From Methanothrix sp. (GTDB lineage Archaea > Halobacteriota > Methanosarcinia > Methanotrichales > Methanotrichaceae), in the NCBI GenBank assembly GCA_018052825.1, contig JAGPMN010000005.1:1-36521 (forward strand): a DNA stretch of 36,521 bases, written 5' to 3'. Position 1 is the stretch's first letter. Every line of letters begins with the position of its first letter. The notes under the pieces were generated by a model, which saw only the letters and a list, made by a program, of their open reading frames with translations, did not search any database and was not told the origin of the DNA. A program made the position numbers and the translations under genes. Below, one piece after another: positions 25,647-34,403 of the stretch.

Positions 25647-26459
25647 TCATGCAGGAAATCTTTTCCCGTAGACGTCGTTGATCAGACCCAGCGCAGCCTC
25701 CTGCAGCCTGTCTACCAGATTTTGGGGAACATATGACCTGGGGGTTTGGGAGCGGGCGAGGCAAATGAATGCCGGCCTGGAAACGCTCCTTATAACCGTC
25801 ACAATCCTATCCAGCCTCTTCTTTACGACATCCTCCGGCGGTCCTCGATCCTCATTTCCATAAAGCCCGTCCAGGTCGAAGCCTATGGCTACGGGAAGCT
25901 CGCAGTCCTGCAGATCCCTCTTAAAATCGCTGAGGGTTATCCTCCTGGCCCTGGGTGCAATCCTGGCATCGCATCCCCTGCACTCCTGTGGCTGGCCATC
26001 CACCCAGACGATCCTGCCACAGCCTCCTCCACCATAGACCGCCATCTGTGCATCCCTGACTGTCGCTGTCTTTGGCGCGTCTTCCGTCTCCGGTCCGCAG
26101 ACCCTGCCGTAGGCCTCCATCCGGTTCTTTCCTGGATGGAAGTGATAGAGGGCTCCGATGACCTCGTAGTGAAAACCAGGGCAGGTGAAGTTGCCCTCAT
26201 TGACTCTATAGCGGGAGTAGTCCTGCAGAGCTGGCAGGAGCTTTGCGATGAACTCGAATTTGCCCCTGCCCTCGCATGCGGGCAGAGCCGGAGAGCACTG
26301 GAACATGTCGTGATGGGCGTCTATTCTCACCGCTATCAGCCTGCGCCGGCTGCTCAGAGCCTCCCGGAACCAAAAGGGAAGGATCTCATTGTGGGGATCG
26401 ATGATGATGGTCCTTATCCCGCCGATGAACAGCTCAACCGGCCGGAAGACTGGGGACAT
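25647..26459 (-). CDS. UPF0489-like protein (arginase/deacetylase-like fold suspected)
   Basis: 270 residues, cytosolic. RLIAVRIDAHHDMF near residues 42-55 and PVAIGFDLDGLYG near 190 are the D-x-H-x-D and D-x-D type metal motifs seen in UPF0489 and arginase/deacetylase-like proteins. Between them is an insertion with CGRIVWVDGQPQECRGC, possibly a small zinc-binding knuckle. The N-terminus (FIGGIRTIIIDPHNEILPFWF) fits UPF0489. Substrate unknown. It is the first gene of its own unit, with a TATA-like tract (~26490-26506, minus) upstream. Confidence 0.55.
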   Translation of the reverse strand: MSPVFRPVELFIGGIRTIIIDPHNEILPFWFREALSSRRRLIAVRIDAHHDMFQCSPALPACEGRGKFEFIAKLLPALQDYSRYRVNEGNFTCPGFHYEVIGALYHFHPGKNRMEAYGRVCGPETEDAPKTATVRDAQMAVYGGGGCGRIVWVDGQPQECRGCDARIAPRARRITLSDFKRDLQDCELPVAIGFDLDGLYGNEDRGPPEDVVKKRLDRIVTVIRSVSRPAFICLARSQTPRSYVPQNLVDRLQEAALGLINDVYGKRFPA

Positions 26460-26807
26460 GAACTAATCCTCTATAAAAATTATGCTATTTCAAAATGATA
26501 TAGTTTTTGTCTGCTCTATATGACCGGTTAATCCAGCCGCCATAGCAGGAAAACTGGGCACCCAATCCCTTTAATTTATCGCTAGACGTAATCCATGGGG
26601 ACGTAGACCAGAAAGGCTCCCGCTTTCTTTGACGCCCTCACCCCCCCACCGCCTCCGCCATCAGTCCCATGAGCGCCTGCATGTGCGAGAGAGCCTCCCG
26701 CCCGCCCTCCACCAGCTCTGCGAGGCCGGTCCCCTGACGAGCAGACCCAGGCGCGGTACCACGAATTGCAGAAGTATACAGTCTGCGAGAAGATAGTTAC
26801 CGTATAC
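26460..26807. other. Gap with gene debris
   Basis: About 350 bases without an intact gene. On the minus strand, in 26571-26800, one frame reads TGLAELVEGGREALSHMQ and then MGLMAEAVGGEGVKE, which looks like coding sequence, but it has no good start and no recognisable family. The adjacent frame (MRCAAHRIRL..., 26582-26851) is Gly/Arg-rich and looks like a shadow. Its position next to an epimerase remnant suggests a decayed, once longer region. Confidence 0.4.
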
Positions 26808-26981
26808 TTAGCCGGGGATATCAACCGTATCCGGTGGGCTGCGCACCTCATCCGGGCTGTCGTACTCGTAGAGCCCGTTGGCGAAGTAAATCATAGTTGC
26901 ATTCTCATCTCCGACAACTCCGAATCCGTGCCAGTAGAGCCCCGGAATTCTGAACACTGCGGATTTTCTCCCGGCTGCCAT
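26808..26981 (-). pseudogene. Remnant of an RmlC-like sugar 3,5-epimerase (dTDP-4-dehydrorhamnose epimerase family)
   Basis: 57 codons on the minus strand from ATG 26981, too short for the usual ORF cut-off. The text VFRIPGLYWHGFGVVGDENA then YFANGLYEYDSPDEVRSPPD is the C-terminal half of a cupin sugar 3,5-epimerase (IPG-YWHG-F, LYDY-NPDE-R pattern). The N-terminal half of the ~150-180 residue family is absent: upstream the frame soon meets a stop. It is therefore a truncated fragment rather than an intact enzyme; family assignment is from pattern memory. Confidence 0.55.
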
Positions 26982-27007
26982 CCTGCTCCGGCTTTCTGGC
27001 AGGCATC

Positions 27008-27015
27008 TTTAATAC
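27008..27015 (+). promoter_or_regulatory. TATA box for the HVO_0476-type gene
   Basis: tttaatac is 23-30 bases before ATG 27038, so the transcript should start at or next to the ATG (leaderless). Confidence 0.5.
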
Positions 27016-27037
27016 TCATCCCGTCAGCATTTCGCAT

Positions 27038-27601
27038 ATGATTGATGATCAGATATTCTGCCCGGCCTGCGGCGACGATACCGATCATGCCCGGATAAAA
27101 TCGGGACAGGAAAATCTGGTGAGATGTCTGCAATGCCAGACAGTTCACTCCGTTCAGGCGGAGAGGGAAAGGCTGGTCAATCTTAAGGTGATCGTCAACA
27201 TGGACGGCCGGTCATCGCCCTACCTCATGAAATTTCCGGCGAGAGAGATTCTGCGAGTGGGAGATGAGCTTTTGGTGGACGATCCAGATAAAGATGTGGT
27301 TATGACTGAGATATCATCCCTGGAGACGGACCGCAGGGTACAGGCCGCCCCTGCAGGAGAGGTTACGGCCGTCTGGGCCAGGGCCACAGACGAAGTGCCT
27401 TTGAAGATATCCGTCTACAGAGCCGGAAGAAGCCGCTCCCTCAAGATCACCGTTCCCGGCGAGGAGGTCTTTGAGGTGGGTAAGGCCCGCGAGGCTGGAG
27501 GATGCAGGTTCTCCGTGGTCAAGATCAAGCTACGCAGCGAAGGCTTTGCAGACTCCGCCCCGGCCAGGGACATACTTCGCATCTGGGGCAGGGAGATATG
27601 A
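27038..27601 (+). CDS. HVO_0476-family zinc-finger protein
   Basis: 187 residues. The N-terminal zinc ribbon has CPAC at residues 8-11 and CLQC at ~30-33; the rest is a beta-rich domain with acidic turns (VGDELLVDDPDKDV) and a conserved-looking C-terminal region ending ILRIWGREI. This fits the archaeal HVO_0476 zinc-finger family, whose role is not known. Its stop overlaps the pcm start by 4 bases (ATGA), so the two are translated together. Confidence 0.8.
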   Translation: MIDDQIFCPACGDDTDHARIKSGQENLVRCLQCQTVHSVQAERERLVNLKVIVNMDGRSSPYLMKFPAREILRVGDELLVDDPDKDVVMTEISSLETDRRVQAAPAGEVTAVWARATDEVPLKISVYRAGRSRSLKITVPGEEVFEVGKAREAGGCRFSVVKIKLRSEGFADSAPARDILRIWGREI

Positions 27602-28242
27602 GCAGGGAGCAGCTTTTGAGGAGCCTCAAGGGCAGCGTCAGCGATTCCGTGCTCGCTGCGTTGAATGCCGTACCCAGGGAGCTCTTTGTCCCCGATGATC
27701 TGAGGGATCAGGCCTACCAGGACACGCCGCTTCCCATCGGCTGCCGGCAGACCATCTCTGCGCCGCACATGGTGGCCATAATGAGCGATCTGCTTGAAAT
27801 AGGCCCGGGCATGACCATACTGGAGATAGGTGGAGGCAGCGGATATCATGCCGCAGTGATGGCCGTTCTGGCCGGACCGCAGGGGCATGTCTACTCCGTA
27901 GAGCGCATCCCCGAACTGGTGGCAGCCGCCAGGAGAAATCTGCTGAGGGCCGGCATTGCCAATGTGACTGTGATAGAGGGGGATGGAAGCCTGGGGCTGC
28001 CGGAGCATGCTCCCTACGACAGAATCAGCGTGGCGGCCGCCGCGCCGGGGATACCGCAGGCCCTGAAGGAGCAGCTTCGGAAGGATGGCAGGATGGTCAT
28101 TCCAGTGGGGAGCGACTTTCAGAGGCTGGTGCTTGTGACCAGGAAGAACGGCTTTACCGTCGAGGAGAGGATGGGTGTGATCTTCGTTCCCCTCATCGGA
28201 GAGCAGGGCTACAGAGAAAGGACGGAGAGGGCGGAGCCATAA
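27598..28242 (+). CDS. pcm: Protein-L-isoaspartate O-methyltransferase
   Basis: 214 residues from ATG 27598, which overlaps the upstream stop; the longer frame from 27502 lies inside the upstream gene. It repairs isoaspartyl residues with SAM. PRELFVPDD and AYQDTPLPIGCRQTISAPHMVA are the family's N-terminal signature, LEIGGGSGYHAA is motif I for SAM, and YDRISVAAAAPGIP is motif IV, with the usual C-terminal half (LKEQLRKDGRMVIPVG). Co-transcribed with the zinc-finger gene. Confidence 0.95.
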   Translation: MSREQLLRSLKGSVSDSVLAALNAVPRELFVPDDLRDQAYQDTPLPIGCRQTISAPHMVAIMSDLLEIGPGMTILEIGGGSGYHAAVMAVLAGPQGHVYSVERIPELVAAARRNLLRAGIANVTVIEGDGSLGLPEHAPYDRISVAAAAPGIPQALKEQLRKDGRMVIPVGSDFQRLVLVTRKNGFTVEERMGVIFVPLIGEQGYRERTERAEP

Positions 28243-28248
28243 TATATT
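28239..28248 (+). promoter_or_regulatory. TATA box for gpmI
   Basis: ataatatatt spans the pcm stop and ends 24 bases before ATG 28273, the spacing expected for a leaderless transcript. So gpmI and the genes after it may be expressed independently of pcm. Confidence 0.5.
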
Positions 28249-28272
28249 ACGTGCGTCGATGGGCAGAGCAAG

Positions 28273-29817
28273 ATGAGGCCTTTAGCGATTATCATCATGG
28301 ACGGCCTGGGCATCAGCCGGCAGGAGGAGGGAAATGCCGTGGCCAAGGCCAAAAAGCCCAATTTGCAGAGATTCTGGAGCGATTATCCCACCACAACCCT
28401 GGGAGCATCGGGCCTGGCCGTGGGACTGCCCCGCGGCCAGATGGGAAATTCCGAGGTTGGCCACCTGAACATAGGCGGAGGCAGGATAGTCTACCAGGAC
28501 TACACCAGGATCAGCCTGGCGGTGGAGGAGGGGCGCCTGGCGGAAAACCCCGTTTTAAGACGGGCCATGGAGGTGGCAGCGGGCAGAAAGCTGCATCTCA
28601 TAGGCCTGCTCTCCGACGGAGGCGTGCACAGCCACAACACCCACCTCTACGCCCTGCTGGAGATGGCCGCCAGAATGGGCCTGAAGGATGTCTATGTGCA
28701 CGCCATTTTAGACGGCAGGGACGTGCCTCCCAGAAGCGCTCTGGGCTACATCGCAGAGCTGGAGGAGGTCTTCAAAAAGAATGGGGTGGGCAGGATCGCC
28801 ACCATATCCGGCCGCTACTATGCGATGGACAGGGACAAGCGATGGGATAGGGTGGAGAAAGCCTACCGCTGCCTGACCGACGGGGTGGGGCTGCAGGCAA
28901 CGACTGCGGCAGAGGCGGTGCAAAACGGCTACAATCGGGGCGAGAGCGACGAGTTCCTCCAGCCCACAGTGGTCGACGCCTCCGGCCTGATCGAAGACGG
29001 AGATAGCATAATCTTTTACAACTTCCGGCCGGACAGGGCTCGAGAGATCACCCGGGCCTTTGTAGACAAGAGCTTCTCTGAATTTGCGACAAAGCCCCTG
29101 CGTGTCCACTATGCCTGCATGACCCAGTATGATGCCACACTTGATGCACCTGTGGCCTTTGCTGCGCAGAACCTGGAGGAGACATTGGGCGAGGTTATCA
29201 GCCGGGCGGGGCTCTTGCAGCTACGCATAGCCGAGACGGAGAAGTACGCCCATGTCACCTACTTCTTCAACGGCGGCAAGGAGGAGCCCAATTCCGGTGA
29301 GGACAGGGTACTCATTCCCTCGCCAAAGGTGGCCACATACGATCTCCAGCCGGAGATGAGCGCATATCTCGTTCGAGATGAGGTGCTGGCCAGGATCGGC
29401 TCCGGTAGGTATGATCTGATAGTCCTGAACTTCGCCAACCCGGACATGGTCGGGCATACCGGCGTGCTTGATGCGGCAGTGGCCGCTGTGGAGGCTGTGG
29501 ACGGCTGCGTGGGCGCTGTGGTCGGCGAGATCCTTCGCCGGGGCGGAGCCGTCCTTCTCACAGCCGATCACGGCAATGCCGAGAAGATGATAGACTACTC
29601 CACCGGCCAGCCCCACACAGCCCATACGACCAACCCCGTGCCCTTCACACTGATTGCCGGCGGCGAGAGGCCCGCCCTGCGCAATGACGGCATCCTCGCA
29701 GACATCGCGCCCACAGCTCTCGAGCTGCTCGGATTGCCACAGCCAAAAGCTATGACGGGAAGAAGCCTTATTGTGAAAGAGAAGGATAAAATTCAGGTGC
29801 AATGCCAAAGAGAATAG
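28273..29817 (+). CDS. gpmI: 2,3-bisphosphoglycerate-independent phosphoglycerate mutase
   Basis: 514 residues; converts 3- and 2-phosphoglycerate in gluconeogenesis. It is the bacterial-type iPGM of alkaline phosphatase superfamily, with D10 in IIIMDGLG, nucleophile S60 in MGNSEVGHLN, a long inserted transferase domain, LLTADHGNAEKM near the C-terminus and a final TGRSLI. Length equals the bacterial standard (~510), so it is not the shorter archaeal ApgM type. Ends inside the next ATG (16-base overlap). Confidence 0.95.
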   Translation: MRPLAIIIMDGLGISRQEEGNAVAKAKKPNLQRFWSDYPTTTLGASGLAVGLPRGQMGNSEVGHLNIGGGRIVYQDYTRISLAVEEGRLAENPVLRRAMEVAAGRKLHLIGLLSDGGVHSHNTHLYALLEMAARMGLKDVYVHAILDGRDVPPRSALGYIAELEEVFKKNGVGRIATISGRYYAMDRDKRWDRVEKAYRCLTDGVGLQATTAAEAVQNGYNRGESDEFLQPTVVDASGLIEDGDSIIFYNFRPDRAREITRAFVDKSFSEFATKPLRVHYACMTQYDATLDAPVAFAAQNLEETLGEVISRAGLLQLRIAETEKYAHVTYFFNGGKEEPNSGEDRVLIPSPKVATYDLQPEMSAYLVRDEVLARIGSGRYDLIVLNFANPDMVGHTGVLDAAVAAVEAVDGCVGAVVGEILRRGGAVLLTADHGNAEKMIDYSTGQPHTAHTTNPVPFTLIAGGERPALRNDGILADIAPTALELLGLPQPKAMTGRSLIVKEKDKIQVQCQRE

Positions 29818-30380
29818 AGAGATATCGCAGATACATTGAGGCCACCCATGCCGTGGAGATAGCCCGGCGCCTCTTCGTCATGAATGCCTTCGACGGCGTA
29901 CTCACACTTATGGGGGTGGTGATCGGAGCGCACCTCTCCGGCGTCACCGATCCGCATGTGGTAATCACAGCTGGAATCGCCGCAAGCCTGGCCATGGGTA
30001 TCTCCGGCATAAGCGGGGCATACCTTGCGGAGAGGGCTGAGAGGAGGAGAGACCTCAAGAAGCTGGAGACGGCGATGCTCAAAAACCTTGAAGACACCCA
30101 ATATGCACGGGCCACTGAGTTCGCATCTGTTGTGGTGGCAGTGGTAGACGGCATAAGCCCGGCTCTGAGTGCAGCCATAATCGTCGTGCCCTATCTCTTT
30201 GCCGGGAAGATAGGCATCCAGTCCGCCTTTTATGCCTCTCTCCTCCTGGGGCTGGCTGTGCTCTTCACACTGGGCATATTTCTTGCCAGGGTTAGCGACG
30301 AGAGGCCGTTAGCCTCCGGCATTCAGATGATACTGGTGGGCATAGCCACCATAATCATTGTGGGCCTGGTGGCCCAGTGA
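29802..30380 (+). CDS. VIT1/CCC1-family transporter (putative iron/manganese)
   Basis: 192 residues, membrane protein of five or so helices. TM1 region FVMNAFDGVLTLMGVVIGAH and following GISGAYLAERAERR match the VIT1/CCC1 (COG1814) group, which moves Fe2+ or Mn2+ out of the cytoplasm. The usual metal-binding Glu-rich loop between TM2 and TM3 is short here. Overlaps gpmI by 16 bases, so translational coupling is plausible. Substrate is inferred. Confidence 0.8.
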   Translation: MPKRIERYRRYIEATHAVEIARRLFVMNAFDGVLTLMGVVIGAHLSGVTDPHVVITAGIAASLAMGISGISGAYLAERAERRRDLKKLETAMLKNLEDTQYARATEFASVVVAVVDGISPALSAAIIVVPYLFAGKIGIQSAFYASLLLGLAVLFTLGIFLARVSDERPLASGIQMILVGIATIIIVGLVAQ

Positions 30381-30399
30381 CCTAGATAGGTGATACGCG

Positions 30400-31626
30400 A
30401 TGGAAAAGGATACCATACAGCCAGACAGCACCCGGCTCATGCAGCTTCTGAGGGAGATAATAAGCTTCAAGACTGTGGCCCCGCCGGGAAGCAGCTACGA
30501 GGAGATAGTGGACTGGCTGGCGCCCATCTTTCAGAGTATGGGATTTGCTGTGGAGAAGATAGCCATGCCCGAAGATGTCTTTGCAGCCAAATGCTCAGAC
30601 GGACGCCTTGAGGGTGGCAGATTCAATCTGCGGGCCAGCCTCTCCGCCGGCGCTGAAAAGACCCTTGTCATTTACGCCCACCTGGATGTCGTCCCGGCTG
30701 AGGGTGAGTGGGAGGGCGACCCATTCCAGCTGTTGGAGAAGAACGGCAGGGTCTACGGACGCGGCGTATCCGACTGCAAGGGATCGGTTGCCGCGCTCAT
30801 CGCGGCTCTTGAGGCCCTGCTGGAGAGGGGGCGGCCCAAATACAATCTCTCCGTTCTCCTGACCACAGACGAGGAGGTGGGCGGCTACTCCGGCCTCTGC
30901 TACCTGACAGACATAGGGCAGGTGAAGGGGGATGTCATGCTCTGTATGGACGGCTTCTCAGACGATGTGGTCATAGGCAGCAACGGCATCATAACATGGG
31001 AGGCGAGAGTGCGGGGCAGGTCGGCGCACAGCGGATCGAGCTTCCTGGGGGTCAATGCTGTCGAGAGGGCCATTCCCGTGATGCAGGCCATCATGGATTT
31101 GAAGGCCCAGGTGCAGTCCAGGCGGTCTGCCGTCCCTGCCAGCTCCGCACTGGAGGCCGTGGGCAAGAAGAATCTCATGCCCATCCTCAATATCACCATG
31201 ATCAGCGGAGGCATCAAGGAGAACATCGTGCCGGACAGCTGCGTTCTGCGCGGCGACCGTAGGGTGATACCTGAAGAAAGCATGGACGAGGCGATGGCAG
31301 AGATAGAGAGAGCGCTTTCGCCCTTCAAAGATCGGCTTGATTTGAAGTTCTATCCGGGATATCCGCCCATGAGCGTCAATCCGGATCACCCCTGGGTGAG
31401 CGAGGTCAGAGGAGCAGTGAAAAGGGGGATGGGATTTCTGCCCCGCCTCTCCGGAGCCCAGGGAAGCCTTGACCAGGCATATGCCACTGAGAAGACGGGG
31501 ATTCCGACGTGTGTCTTCGGGGTGGGAAGGCAGCTGGAGAGCAATATTCACGGGGACAATGAGAACGCGCGGGTGACTGATCTCATCGGATTCTCCCGCT
31601 TTTTGATCGAGCTGCTGCGAATATGA
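30400..31626 (+). CDS. M20-family metallopeptidase (ArgE/DapE-like)
   Basis: 408 residues, cytosolic two-domain M20 amidohydrolase with two zinc ions. YAHLDVVPAEGEW supplies the first His and Asp, GRGVSDCKG the bridging Asp, TTDEEVGG the catalytic Glu pair, and a late NIHGDNE the last His. The dimerisation/lid domain (~180-300) contains GRSAHSG. Likely acts in deacylating or desuccinylating amino-acid intermediates; exact substrate not clear. 19 bases after the transporter; its stop overlaps mobB (ATGA). Confidence 0.92.
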   Translation: MEKDTIQPDSTRLMQLLREIISFKTVAPPGSSYEEIVDWLAPIFQSMGFAVEKIAMPEDVFAAKCSDGRLEGGRFNLRASLSAGAEKTLVIYAHLDVVPAEGEWEGDPFQLLEKNGRVYGRGVSDCKGSVAALIAALEALLERGRPKYNLSVLLTTDEEVGGYSGLCYLTDIGQVKGDVMLCMDGFSDDVVIGSNGIITWEARVRGRSAHSGSSFLGVNAVERAIPVMQAIMDLKAQVQSRRSAVPASSALEAVGKKNLMPILNITMISGGIKENIVPDSCVLRGDRRVIPEESMDEAMAEIERALSPFKDRLDLKFYPGYPPMSVNPDHPWVSEVRGAVKRGMGFLPRLSGAQGSLDQAYATEKTGIPTCVFGVGRQLESNIHGDNENARVTDLIGFSRFLIELLRI

Positions 31627-32063
31627 AGGTCATATCCGTTGTGGGCACCAAGAAGACTGGAAAGACCACCCTCGTCTGCGCCCTGGTCTCCTCGCTTGCT
31701 AAATTCGGCAAAGTGGGCACCATAAAGAACATGGCAGGCCACGCAGTGGACCGGGGAGACACATATCGGCACTTTCAGGCGGGAGCTGATGTCGTCCTGG
31801 GGCTGGGCCAGGCCCGGCTGAAGGTCTCGCGGCAGGTTGGAGACCTGAGCTCGGCCCTCGCTGAGCTGGAGAGAGACGGCATGGACTATGCCGTCGTGGA
31901 GGGATTCAAGCACAGCAGCCTCCCCAAGATCGTCATGGGGGACATAGATGTGGATAACGCCCTGCGCCGGGTGAGCGTGGAGGAGCTCTGCCTCGAGCTG
32001 GTGGAGGAGATAGCCAGGATGGTGCGGGGCATGCAGGACTATGAAATCGGGGATCGAAAATAG
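31623..32063 (+). CDS. mobB: Molybdopterin-guanine dinucleotide biosynthesis protein B
   Basis: 146 residues; GTP-binding accessory protein for making molybdopterin guanine dinucleotide, the cofactor of molybdenum or tungsten enzymes such as formylmethanofuran dehydrogenase. The P-loop GTKKTGKTT is at residues 8-16, with TIKNMAGH and DTYRHFQAGA as the family's second region and VVEGFKHSSLPKIV later. It is the end of the gpmI-to-mobB group; convergent with ribBA two bases after its stop. Confidence 0.93.
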   Translation: MKVISVVGTKKTGKTTLVCALVSSLAKFGKVGTIKNMAGHAVDRGDTYRHFQAGADVVLGLGQARLKVSRQVGDLSSALAELERDGMDYAVVEGFKHSSLPKIVMGDIDVDNALRRVSVEELCLELVEEIARMVRGMQDYEIGDRK

Positions 32064-32065
32064 GG

Positions 32066-33274
32066 TCAGTGTGCGTCATTTTGCAGCAGCATGTGCTGCA
32101 TCTTGTCCCTTTTGGTCTCCAGATATCTGCGGTTGATGCCATTGGGCTCTATCTCGAGGGGCACCCTCTCCACTATCTTCAGGCCGTAGCCCTCCAGGCC
32201 GATGACCTTGCGGGGATTGTTGGTGAGAAGGCGCATCTTCCGGATTCCCAGGTCGAAGAGGATCTGGGCGCCGATGCCGTAGTCCCTCAGGTCTGCGGGG
32301 TATCCCAGCTTGTGATTGGCCTCCACTGTGTCCGAGCCCTCGTCCTGCAGGGCATATGCGCGCAGCTTGTTTGCAAGACCAATGCCCCTCCCCTCCTGGC
32401 GCATGTAGAGAAGCACGCCGTTGCCGTTTTTGCTGATGAGATGAAGCGCCTTTCGTAGCTGCTCACCGCAGTCGCAGCGCTGGGAGAAGAAGACATCTCC
32501 CGTCAGGCACTCTGAGTGGACTCGCACGAGGGCGCTGGGCGCAGCCGGATCTCCGGCCACAAGGGCGACGTGACACTGGCCGTTTAAAACAGACTCATAG
32601 CCGACCGCCCTGAAGTATCCATACTCAGTGGGCAGGGAGACGTCGGATACCTTGCGGATGAGCTTCTCCCGCTTGGTGCGGTATTTGATGAGGCTCTCGA
32701 TTGTGAGCATCTTCAGGCCGTGCCTCTCGGAAAATGCCTCCAGCTCTGGCAGCCTGGCCATGCTTCCATCCTCATTCATGATCTCGCATATAACCCCCGC
32801 AGGATAGAGCCCGGCGAGCCTCGCCAGATCAACGCAGGCTTCAGTGTGGCCGGTCCTCCGCAGAACTCCGCCCTCCTTGGCCTGGAGGGGGAAGAGATGG
32901 CCGGGCATGACAAGATCGCTCCGCCTGGTGGCCGGATCTATGAGCGTCTGCGCAGTCACAGCTCTGTCGAAGGCGGATATGCCTGTGGTAGTATTGCGGC
33001 GGGCATCCACAGATACAGTAAAGGCAGTGTTCATGGACTCGGTGTTCCAGCTGGTCATGAGGGATATGTCGAGCTCTTCAAGCCTCTCAGCAGTCATGGG
33101 CATGCAGATCAGGCCGCGGGCATGGCGGGCCATGAAGTTGATGGCTTCAGGCGTCACCTTTTCGGCGGCCATCATCAGGTCGCCCTCATTCTCGCGGTTC
33201 TCGTCATCCAGAATGATGATAAACCTGCCAGACTGGACCTCGGATATGGCCTCCTCTACACTGCAGAACGGCAT
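32066..33274 (-). CDS. ribBA: Fused 3,4-dihydroxy-2-butanone-4-phosphate synthase / GTP cyclohydrolase II
   Basis: 402 residues. The N-terminal RibB domain (1-~205) has the acidic loop [11 protein letters not shown] (23-33) and THGT-type HTEAC; it makes the four-carbon unit from ribulose-5-phosphate. The C-terminal RibA domain (~206-402) has a zinc-type [15 protein letters not shown] and RQEGRGIGL; it opens GTP to the first pyrimidine intermediate. Such fusion proteins are typical of bacteria; most archaea use a different GTP cyclohydrolase and separate RibB. Both domains look intact. Archaeal RibC is in this same window. Confidence 0.95.
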   Translation of the reverse strand: MPFCSVEEAISEVQSGRFIIILDDENRENEGDLMMAAEKVTPEAINFMARHARGLICMPMTAERLEELDISLMTSWNTESMNTAFTVSVDARRNTTTGISAFDRAVTAQTLIDPATRRSDLVMPGHLFPLQAKEGGVLRRTGHTEACVDLARLAGLYPAGVICEIMNEDGSMARLPELEAFSERHGLKMLTIESLIKYRTKREKLIRKVSDVSLPTEYGYFRAVGYESVLNGQCHVALVAGDPAAPSALVRVHSECLTGDVFFSQRCDCGEQLRKALHLISKNGNGVLLYMRQEGRGIGLANKLRAYALQDEGSDTVEANHKLGYPADLRDYGIGAQILFDLGIRKMRLLTNNPRKVIGLEGYGLKIVERVPLEIEPNGINRRYLETKRDKMQHMLLQNDAH

Positions 33275-33322
33275 GAGATGAAAAGCATCACCGCCGCCTA
33301 CTTAAGGGTTTTGCCGAGCCGA

Positions 33323-34351
33323 TCAGGACCACACTCCCGCCACTGCCGTATGGCAGCGCGGACAGCGGCCATCCCGCAGGGAGTCTCTAATGATCCTGTA
33401 GCCAAGCCTCTCGATCAGAAGCTCACCGCAAGATGGGCAGAGTGTGTTCTCGCTCTCCCCCGGAATATTGCCGGCATAGACATGCTTGAGGCCTGCCAGC
33501 CGCCCGGCAGAAAGTCCGCGGCGAAGGGACTCGATCCCCGTCCTGGGCACATCTTTCATGCGGTACATCGGATAGAAGGCTGAGACGTGCCAGGGCATAT
33601 CCGGGCTGATTCCAGCTAAAAACTGGGCGATATCCCCCAGGACCTGCTGGGAGTCGTTGTAGCCGGGGATGATGAGGGTGGTGACCTCCACCCATACCCC
33701 CTTCCTCCAGAACTGCTCTATGTTATGCTGCACCGGCTCGAGCTTCGCTGAGCAGACCCTCCTGTAGAACTGATCGTCACCCTTCAGGTCGATGTTGATT
33801 GCGTCGAGCAGCGGCGCGATCCTCTCCACCGCCTCTTCGCCCATATAACCGTTGCTGACGAAGACGTTCTTGAGGCCAGAGCTGCGGGCGGCGGCAGATA
33901 CATCCAGGGCATATTCCAGGAAGACTGTGGGCTCTGTGTATGTGCAGGAGATGGAGGAGCAGCCCAGGAGCAGCGCCTGCTCGACTACCTCCCTGGGCGG
34001 CATGAATTCGCCGGGTATCCTGCCCGTCTCCCGGGGCGACTGGGAGATCTCCGAGTTCTGGCAGTGCAGGCAGCGAAAGTTGCAGCCCGCCGTGGCTATG
34101 GAATATGAGAGGCTGCCCGGCTGAAAATGAAATAATGGCTTTTTTTCTATCGGATCGGCATTTGCAGCCACTACATTGCCATATACCAGAGTCATAAGCC
34201 GTCCCTGCTGGTTCTCTCGCACTCCGCACAGCCCCCTTTTGCCGGGACGAATGCGGCACTCATGATGGCAGAGCCGGCAGAGCACATTGCCCTCATCGAG
34301 CCCTTCCCAGAATTGGGCCTCTTTTACCGTTTGGGCAGACACAGAGATCAC
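33323..34351 (-). CDS. amrS: AmmeMemoRadiSam-system radical SAM enzyme
   Basis: 342 residues from GTG 34351, the preferred start because the open frame from 34441 runs into the previous gene and the family's N-terminus (VKEAQFWEGLDEGNVLCRLC) begins here; GTG 34342 is an alternative. An N-terminal CxxCxxxCx9C cluster (C25, C28, C32, C42) is followed by the radical SAM motif CNFRCLHC (C90, C94, C97). Family partners Memo and AMMECR1 are not in the window. The reaction is not known. The C-terminus carries a further Cys pair CPSC and CPRC. Confidence 0.9.
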   Translation of the reverse strand: MISVSAQTVKEAQFWEGLDEGNVLCRLCHHECRIRPGKRGLCGVRENQQGRLMTLVYGNVVAANADPIEKKPLFHFQPGSLSYSIATAGCNFRCLHCQNSEISQSPRETGRIPGEFMPPREVVEQALLLGCSSISCTYTEPTVFLEYALDVSAAARSSGLKNVFVSNGYMGEEAVERIAPLLDAINIDLKGDDQFYRRVCSAKLEPVQHNIEQFWRKGVWVEVTTLIIPGYNDSQQVLGDIAQFLAGISPDMPWHVSAFYPMYRMKDVPRTGIESLRRGLSAGRLAGLKHVYAGNIPGESENTLCPSCGELLIERLGYRIIRDSLRDGRCPRCHTAVAGVWS

Positions 34352-34373
34352 CAAAATATGAATCGCGCCGGCA

Positions 34374-34380
34374 AAAAAAG
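34374..34380 (-). terminator. Poly-T terminator of the repeat-rich PGF-CTERM gene
   Basis: Seven T on the minus strand (ctttttttgcc), 24 bases after the stop at 34404, with no strong hairpin. T-runs alone can end archaeal transcripts. Confidence 0.5.
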
Positions 34381-34403
34381 GTTTGGATATGATGCAATCT
34401 GTC

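Noticed and set aside
26582..26851. 89-codon minus-strand frame in the debris gap
   Set aside because: Gly/Arg-rich stretch with GGGGGG reads as noise; a different frame in the same stretch looks more like coding sequence.
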